From assembly GCA_038093515.1 (NCBI GenBank), contig JBBPSI010000107.1, forward strand, positions 24,491 through 88,490: a DNA stretch of 64,000 bases. Reading direction: 5' to 3'. Below are positions 57,025-64,000 of the stretch, piece by piece. Each line of letters begins with the position of its first letter. Within the stretch, counting starts at the first letter, position 1. This DNA is from Butyriboletus loyo. Taxonomy: Eukaryota > Basidiomycota > Agaricomycetes > Boletales > Boletaceae. The notes beneath the pieces were generated by a model, which ran no database searches, was not told the DNA's origin, and worked only from the letters and a program-made list of their open reading frames with translations. The translations under genes and the position numbers were made by a program.

Positions 57025-58198
57025 ATGCGGATTTTCCTGACGTCCCTGCTCATCCTAGCTCACCTCCTTTGTCTATCTTTGCCCGCTAGTGCTGCACTGG
57101 GTGGTAGCAGTAGAGAGTCTACTAGAGATACGGGTGCACTCGTGAACCAGGGGCCTGTGGAGGATTCTGGTGGTAAGGTCCCTACTTTGTTTTTAAATGC
57201 AAAGTTTTTGAATGCAACCAGATACAATCAAGGCACGTTCGTGGGCATGTGAGTACCAAGCTATCTAGCTCGAGAACCGCGCATATGTTCATGCAGCGTT
57301 CCTGAACCCATCTTATATTATCGAGGGCATTCAAAGTAAGCGTACTCCTGGACACGTCCGTTATCACGCTCTCATCTCGGTTGGTGGCAGATGCAACCCA
57401 GGCTTTTGTGGCACCCAAGCCACCACCCTCTGACTTGTGGGAAATGGCGAAGGAATACGAGAAACTCTTACAGGATTATGTTCCCCTCGTGCTTGGAAAC
57501 GCAACCGAGTTCTTCCATTCCACCAGTTTTACCGACGTTAAATTTGCTATGCATCACATTGTCAACTCGACGGCCACATTTCGCGACGATATCAAAGGCG
57601 CTCTGGATGTTCATAATGTCACCTTTGATGCACTCACCAAGGAGCTTGAAGGCATTTTTGTGGCGATAGTAAATGAAGTGGAGAAGATTCCTCCCCTCGA
57701 CACAGCGCCGGGTCACATCCAAAGGGTAGAAATAGTTGACAAGGTCCTGAACGCCACCACGCTGGCGTTCATAAAGCTTGCTACGCGTTACGGAATTGAG
57801 GAAGAGCTCGTTACGACTTACCTACTCACATTGAAACCACATATGCAGGCACTCACCGTCGCAGCGGGTATGTTAATTCCACTATCCGTGCCGAGGGTGG
57901 TTTGAGTCTGCTAACGTATCACTTAGGTGATATCAATGAGCAGTACCCCTACCTTCTGCCCACTCTCGTATCCACTGTTGCCGTCCTGCCCATTCCAGGA
58001 TCATGGATACTTTGGATAATTAGTCTCGGACTCAAGGGTCCTGTCAACGGTGCATTGAAATCCTGCAACTGTGCATTCTAAGCTCAACTTGATACTGTAG
58101 GGTTGGTTGCTACTTTGTTGCAGCGTTATCTTTGGAGTGCTGCAGTAAAACCCACCAGCTGGTTTTCTTTGCTCCAGAAAGCCGCAATGGGTGTGTGA
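57025..58198 (+). CDS. Secreted/membrane protein with Ifi-6-16-like C-terminus, copy 2, shortened
   Basis: Tandem paralogue of 54235-55626. A clean signal peptide (FLTSLLILAHLLCLSLPASA) starts at 57025. The main exon (about 57392-57896) reads FVAPKPPPSDLWEMAKEYEK, FAMHHIVNSTATFRDDIKG, ALTKELEGIFVAIVNEVEKI, ATRYGIEEELVTTYLLTL. Later exons give GDINEQYPYLLPTL and SWFSLLQKAAMGV, then TGA at 58196-58198, where copy 1 continues for about 20 more residues. The downstream bases still match copy 1 (GGAGGTCTACTGGCACAC), so the end was lost recently. The FGFG part of copy 1 is shortened here. Confidence 0.6.
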
Positions 58199-58654
58199 TC
58201 TGGTTCCCTTGCTAAACTGTTCTTGTTAACTGGAGGTCTACTGGCACACATTCCTCGTTTCAAACGTCGTCCACTTTTTTTTTACTCTTCTTTCATACTC
58301 AGCTTGGACTCAATGAAATACATGCCGAGGCCATGTATGTATATCATTCCTCACTTAGAACTTGACGAAAGAGACAAACTCGACATGCACTGGCATACTC
58401 TTTTCCTTTCGTCCGGTATAAATCCACTAGAACATGCGACCGAGAAATTACTCGTTATGACCATTACAAACCCACTCAAGGAGAGTGAAATGTAACTCGA
58501 CACCCATGGTCATCTTGATCCTCTTCCTTTCCCCCACTTATATGCGTATCGAGATTCAAAAAGGCATCAGATGACCACCTCCGAATCCTCTTCGTACTCT
58601 CTTTTAATGACGGCCACCGACGATGGTGATTAATGATTCAACCATCCATACGCT

Positions 58655-59757
58655 TCAAACGAAAAAAAAAATACTGCATGTGCCAGAAGCTGATCGAGGT
58701 GCACTACCTGATGACGACGACGATGCTGTGGCAGCCAGGAGAAAGCTATTTATCTCAACTTCTAGCTCTGCGGAGGGTTGATACCCCGAACTTGCTGTGG
58801 GTGCGGTTTGGGGTGCTAGAGATACCCTCGGTAGGCGAGGGAGAACATTCAGAGGACGAAAAATAGTTGACGCACATGCATTCGGCCGTCTTCGAGGATC
58901 TCGTGTCGGTGGGCGAGCGGACGAGGGTATTTGCTCAGGTTGAGTAAGGGAATTGAAAGCATCCATGAGGGCTTGGGAGGGTTGGTAGTCTGTTGGTACT
59001 CAGTCAGCAACTGTCACAGGCGAAGCATAGAGATAGGTGTCCAAGGCAAATGACGTACGAGAACCAGACGTAAAGGGGATGTTGTGTTGAGCATCGCCGT
59101 CCTCCGTCTTTACCTCGGGGAGTTCCTGTTTGACAGAAAGCGAGAGAGTCGGTTTAATATCGTCGTTTCTTGCATCCCTCGCGTCCTCTTGACCGGGGTC
59201 GGGTGAGCGGAGTACGTTGAGGGCCTCCTCGTCTATACAAGCAGGAATGAGATCAATACTGAGGACAACGAAGAGAGGTAAAACCTTACCCCATTCACAC
59301 GGGTCGAGTTTCTTGATAAATTTGGGAAGTGGCGGCGCTTTGTCACATTGAGCTTGTTGCAGATCGAGGAATTGTGCGTGAGAGGGGTGCTGTGAAGGCG
59401 GTTCATAAGGCTTGAAAAGATCGGTGGACTGGTATTGCCGAAGTATCATGAAATGCTCTGGTAGTCTGGGAGGTTACTCACCGCTGAATCTTGTACCACA
59501 GGCTGCTCTCCAAATTCCGGTTGGTCTTGTTGTACTGGGGGTGCTGGTAATGGCGTCACCGTTGAAGGGGACGGTGATTTTGTCGGCTGCCGTTCCTGGC
59601 CTGGATTATGCCCACCGTTAGGAATTGGATGTGGGATGTGATGAACGAAGTTGGTGAGCGTAGATGGTGGTTGAGTCCATAATGGTGTCAGGTACAGAAA
59701 TTTAGCGGGTATACTGTCGAGGGGGAGGTGGTTTGGAAAGTACTCGATCCAGTTATC
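58655..59757 (-). CDS. Pro-rich hypothetical protein (5' end unclear)
   Basis: A minus-strand exon from about 59757 reads WIEYFPNHLPLDSIPAKFLY, PLWTQPPSTLTNFVHHIPHP and QERQPTKSPSPSTVTPLPAP, then after a GTGAGT intron MILRQYQSTDLFKPYEPPSQ with KFIKKLDPCEWG, then DEEALNVLRSPDPGQEDARD and LSLSVKQELPEVKTEDGDAQ, and last exon(s) MDAFNSLTQPEQIPSSARPP with DPRRRPNACA. KQELPEVKTED looks like a sumoylation-type site, hinting at a nuclear protein. The ATG is not found because a dispersed repeat (59836-59890) lies just upstream, possibly cutting the gene. The 3' end is also approximate. Confidence 0.5.
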
Positions 59758-59835
59758 TTAACACAGGGCTAGGTCAGTTTACAGTGCTTATTACTGGCTG
59801 GACTCCACGCTTACGGTTTGCAGGGTCTCCATTGC

Positions 59836-59890
59836 TTGTTCAGGTGACAAACTTTCGCGCCTTGCGATGCAGACTCACCAGCTATGGCAT
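59836..59890. repeat. Dispersed repeat, second copy
   Basis: Related to 56717-56775. It starts close to the 5'-most exon of the Pro-rich gene. Confidence 0.65.
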
Positions 59891-61500
59891 AACGGGTGCT
59901 GATGTCGGAAAATACACATGAGTAACGTAAGTTTTGTCGGTGGGTCCAAGCAACCAACGACCGACCCACGATTCGAACTTCGATCCTGGGCCATCGAGTT
60001 TCGTGTCTTTGAGCAAGGGTGCTCGGCAACATAACACGGGCAGGGTTTACTCTGGGTTATACGAGTGGTGACTGCTGGTCACCTCGTCCCTTATCCCGTG
60101 GCCGTTCAAGGTCGGTAAGCCGACTGAGAGATCGCGCCCTGCCAATCGAGGAAAGCGAGACTCGCAGATGGTTATTACAAGGTGCGTTTTGTGCCGGGGA
60201 GCAGTCATGCAGTCGCTCTTGGTGATTTTAGCTCCATTTCAACTCCCCGATGAACCCACTGGAATTGGAGATGTACCATCAAATCAAGAACGTGATCGGA
60301 GTCGACCTGACGTTTTAGTACGTGTACATGTTCACCGTTGATGCTGATACCACAGTGCAACCATTCTCTTTCAATCGGTTGATCTCTGCATATGTCGTAT
60401 CCCAGCTTTCGCATAGTAGCTGGTACTCCTGGGCGCTCGTCGTCTTTTGCAGCATGGTTCACGACAAGAAGGTACTCGGGGTTAGGCCAGACAACACTGT
60501 CGAATTCCAAGCAGTCCATTACCACAATGATGCAGGTCTACGAGTATTTCATCTCGCACTATATGGCTAAGGCTTTCGAGTCGCTCTTTGGTTCCATCAC
60601 CTGTTTGCGCAACTCCTTCCGGACGTTGTCGGAAGTGGACACGAGAATGGAAGTGATTTATGGGCTAGGACGGCGTCACTTCATTTACAGTGGTGTCATG
60701 GTCGGATGATAAATTGGTTATAAGCACGTCGGTCCCAGAATTTACCTTCACCACGGGTCGGATGGGTCGCTAGTACTCGGAGCCATGCGACTGGAATATG
60801 ATTCATTTGATTCAGCGCATCAGACATCACGGGGATCCCCTCATAGCTCCCGGGCCCAGAACAAGGGTCTTGAAGAACTGACAGTGAATACGATGAGCTC
60901 CTCTTTGTGGTGCTGCGAATAACAAAAGCCAGTTCGCCTCCTTTATCGATGAAACAGCACGTGGTCCCTCATCGCTCGTATCGTATTATCAGGAAGAGAA
61001 AATTTGAAAGCCAGAAGGGAGGCACACGATCAGGCTCCAACAAGTTACTATAATCCAGAAAATACACACGCTGGTAATTAAATAACACGGATCATTACTT
61101 GGTACCTTTTTTTTCAACGACGGAGGCTCTAACAAACCGCTTCTTATAGGTTCCGAGCCCAACGCTGAAAAAAAAAGAGGGCGCTGACGGGCAGGCCGGG
61201 CAATAGTCCAACTCTCCAGCGCGGTCGACATTTTGGTTCAGAGTGAGATTGTTGGCGGCTTTGTTACTGCCCACCGTCTTCCTCGAGACACTCAGGCTGG
61301 ATTACACGGGCTCAAACACCTCTAACCCTGAACAGCTTACCTCTCGCAGTGCAGAGTGCCGTCCGGGACGCGTTTTGGTATGCCCCCTTCAGTGGAGCAT
61401 CATCACTCTCATACCCTAGGCCGGCCGCGGGCTATCCTTCTTTATGTTACTCTTCTTGCAAATGATTATAAAGCTATGTACCACGATCAAGTTTTCAAGA
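59891..61500. other. Stretch without a recognised gene
   Basis: A minus-strand frame at 60525-60205 ([20 protein letters not shown] and [20 protein letters not shown]) has protein-like composition but no known motif. The rest shows nothing. Confidence 0.4.
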
Positions 61501-61509
61501 AAGAACAGC

Positions 61510-62995
61510 AACGACAACACCCTCCCCACCTTGAATCCGTTACGATAGCAATCCTCAGTCCCTCGAGGAATAAACCCACCCATCGCACTCAGAATGTATT
61601 GCTCCGCAAACCCGAGTCTCGACCACCCGTGCTGCGTAAAGATCTTGGCAGTTTGATAGCCGTCCGAGTATCCCTGAATCGACGACTGTTGCCGCGCGGT
61701 TGTCATGTTCCGTGGAGTGGTACGCTTGAGCTGACATGGGGAAACCCTCGAGCCTTTTGAGAATGTCAGACTGGGAGGGGACAATCATGCTGGCCACTGC
61801 AGCGTAGACACGCTGAAGCTCAGCAGGATCGGTGGGAGGCGGTTTACCAGACGAGAAAAAATGTATCTGGGAGGCTTTTCCTGACGGCGGCTTTGAAGCA
61901 CCAGCCCTGATCCGTACCACGGCCCTCCCTGTTATAAGCTAGTAAATCGGTTAGGCTACCAGGGTTACTGAGAGAGGGGCGGGGACGGTACGCACACCAA
62001 AAGGACCGGCCAGCATTCGTATTCGTATAAATACCCATCTGAGCAGTACTGAATTGCTTTTTAGCTTCGTCTGGATCACCCTGGGTTGACAGACTCTTAG
62101 CAGTTAACGCGCATGACCATTCGTCAATCACTAGATTTTCGCGGTCTTTCGAGTCCGTCGCCCCAAGATCGCTGGAAATCGATCCTTGAACATCGCTAGT
62201 ATGCTGGTATGCTGGTTCGGACTCGTCCGCAGGCATGAAAAAAAATAGAAGTGGTGGTCCTCAACAACGAAATCTGAGCGCCCGGAGACTTCTGGAGGTT
62301 GAAGCCATCATGAATGTAGAGCGGAAGATTGGGTGCTTCCGGGACGGACCTTTGTCTCATAGCCGTGATCGCGTTCGTATCTGTTACGGAGGCTGAGTGG
62401 TCACCGACAGTGCGCAAATCATGCACATACTTACAGAAATCTGAGAGCTCAGGTACATCGTTCAGCTCATTCGATACTTCGATGCCGACAACGTTGGTTA
62501 CGTTTTGAGGCTGGACCGCCAAGAACATCAGAACCTCCATGGTTTTGTCCGTATATGCAGTATTGTTGAACAGCCTCATCTGACCATCGGATATACCAGA
62601 GTGTGGTTGCCCGTTCTGACTTCCGACCGCACCGTGAAGGTCCACTAACACACCGATGCCGGATTGCGCAGCCATGTTGATCGCCCGGACAAATCGAAGG
62701 AAGGAGTTCGTGTAAACGCTCGCATACGGCTCTAAAGGGAGGAAGGTTGGTCCGAGCGTCCAGTATCTGATCGGGAGGCGGACAGTGTTGATGCCAATGT
62801 TTGCGAGGTAGTCAAAATCCGATTGATTGATGAACGTGTCCCAATGTCGTTCGAATACAGCGCGAGCAGTTTCAACGGCTCCCCAACCTGAGGCAATGTC
62901 TATTTCTGCAGTCCGTGGTCCGTGAAAAGAAAAGGGACCATCCAGGTGAAAAGGGGGCCACCTTTGCTCAATTAGGCAGTGCGCGGCATTTCCCG
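61510..62995 (-). pseudogene. Broken GH5 exo-beta-1,3-glucanase
   Basis: Minus-strand pieces of a fungal GH5 (subfamily 9-like) exo-beta-1,3-glucanase: EIDIASGWGAVETARAVFER, DFDYLANIGINTVRLPIRYW, SGIGVLVDLHGAVGSQNGQP, VVGIEVSNELNDVPEL (acid/base Glu kept, usual NEP is NEL), LPLYIHDGFNLQ. Then the frame is lost before DFVVEDHHFYF and again at an 8-T run, resuming as MPADESEPAYQHTSD, ENLVIDEWSCALT (nucleophile Glu region), GWCFKAAVRKSLPDTFF and, in another frame, YSDGYQTAKIFTQHGWSRLG with TEDCYRNGFKVG. The N-terminal signal peptide and first strands are missing. Multiple breaks make it a pseudogene. Confidence 0.82.
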
Positions 62996-63088
62996 TCAAC
63001 AGCACGGTGTCCTTCGTTCGCATCCACCACCTCCAAAGCTATCCAGTCGTGTTTCATTCATCTCTCAGCTTTCTTGGCCACTCCCGCG

Positions 63089-64000
63089 ATGAAGGCCTTA
63101 AATCAACGAATTCGACGCCTCCGATCCGCCATTGCCAGTAGAGATTCGTCTCCGGCGCCTTCAAGTTCCCAGCATTCCCATACACCCAATATACAACCCA
63201 ACGCAGTCCCCAGCGATTCAGACATTCTCCTGACCCAATCCAAAGGCGCCGATGCTCTGGCCCTTGAGACACAGCACAAAGATTCAGATGCACCCAAGGA
63301 ACAGGTCATAGATCCCACCTCTCTCGAGCCACACCCCGATAACTCGAGCGCTGCCGACATGCGGACGTTCATGCAACATGTTGACCCGGATCTCATGGAG
63401 AAATTTGGACGATTTAGAATTCTCATCATCGGCAGGGCGAATGCCGGCAAGACGACCATCCTTCAGAGCATATGCAACGCGACGGAAGATCCGGAGATCC
63501 ACCATCAAGGGGAAAAGGTGGGGTTGATAAAGCTGAGATATACCGGATGCTAATGCCGTTGACGTGTGATCAGGTTGACTTTGCGATCCAGGGATCCAGG
63601 GAGGTGAGTGTCATGGCTACGTCCATGTCATTTGCAGTGCTTTTGCAAGCCGTCGCGTGTTTCACAGCGTGGACTCCATGATATCAACTATGAGATGGTT
63701 TTCAAAAGCAACGGCAAATTTGTCTTCCACGACTCTGCTGGTTTTGAGGCTGGTCGTGAGGATGAGTTCGAGAAGACAAAAGACTTCATCACGGAGCGTG
63801 CCAGCACAACTTTCCTCGAAAGGCGGATTCATGCCATCTGGTGAGTGGGCATTATTTTACTAGGTCATGGTGACTCTAATACAAGCAGGTACTGCATTCC
63901 AATGGATCAACATCATCGTGCTATCACTGTTGCAGAGGAAAGGTTCTTCTGTGAATGTGACACCAGAAAAGGTGATAATATTTCATGATAATGCTGTCTG
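63089..64000 (+). CDS. P-loop GTPase, fungal type (3' end outside window)
   Basis: Starts MKALNQRIRRLRSAIASRDS at 63089. A disordered, acidic stretch is followed by FGRFRILIIGRANAGKTTIL (Walker A GRANAGKT) and later exons with GLHDINYEMVFKSN, FVFHDSAGFEAGREDEFEK (DxxG switch II, DSAG) and ERRIHAIWYCIPMDQHHRAI. This matches the large family of agaricomycete small-GTPase-like proteins. The NKxD motif would lie past the window end. At least two introns (about 63515-63665 and 63841-63889). A longer frame upstream to 62915 overlaps the GH5 remnant and is unlikely. Confidence 0.75.

Noticed and set aside
59960..60010. Possible tRNA because of a TTCGAA T-loop-like string
   Set aside because: The flanking bases do not form the T-stem or acceptor stem.
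1..64000. CRISPR array, operons, ribosome binding sites, phage genes
   Set aside because: The window is intron-rich eukaryotic DNA; none of these structures is present.

Overview
The window looks like nuclear DNA of an agaricomycete basidiomycete. Genes carry many short introns (about 50-65 nt, GT-AG with GTATGT/GTGAGT-type donors), several families are mushroom-type, and the gene set is eukaryotic (WD40-kinase fusions, CTD-kinase subunit, RhoGAP, CFEM, G-alpha, importin, GH16/GH5, F-box). Rhizoctonia/Ceratobasidium-like is my best guess; this is an impression from family content, not a database result. Exon borders were read by hand, so most coordinates for multi-exon genes are gene spans from start to stop including introns.

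Region 1 (1-20.6 kb) is an unstable, duplication-rich block. It holds three genes that I reconstruct as WD40-propeller/TKL-like kinase fusions: 1-2159 (+, cut by the window edge), 6701-10190 (-, two propellers plus kinase) and 12171-14696 (-). The first and third are arms of a large inverted repeat. Around them lie broken pieces: a promoter-plus-5' WD40 fragment, two kinase fragments, three decayed copies of the C-terminal part of a CTK3-like gene whose intact copy is at 15902-17293, and a fragment of a GABA/amino-acid permease whose larger but broken copy is at about 18380-20590. The segment 3131-5640 is a patchwork of pieces found elsewhere in the same 20 kb, with one junction that looks circularly permuted.

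Region 2 (20.9-31.6 kb) has a RhoGAP-domain gene (-) divergent from a CFEM GPI-anchored secreted protein gene (+), and a G-alpha gene (+). Between the last two lie a decayed 5' copy of the G-alpha gene and a decayed CFEM copy. The order CFEM, G-alpha remnant, CFEM remnant, G-alpha suggests a tandem duplication of a two-gene unit in which each unit kept a different gene.

Region 3 (32.4-46.1 kb) is more ordinary: importin-5/Kap121-like gene (-), a small basidiomycete protein (+), a PY-motif protein (-), a DUF1479 gene (+), and a GH16 glucanase gene (+) with a possible frameshift.

Region 4 (46.4-64 kb) contains a kinase remnant with a lost DFG motif, an F-box gene, a coiled-coil protein gene, two related secreted/membrane proteins resembling the Ifi-6-16 family (the second shortened by a stop codon), a fold-back element, a proline-rich gene, a broken GH5 exo-beta-1,3-glucanase, and the start of a P-loop GTPase that runs off the window. 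The main theme is repeated local duplication followed by decay, together with a small amplified family of predicted WD40-sensor/kinase-output proteins.
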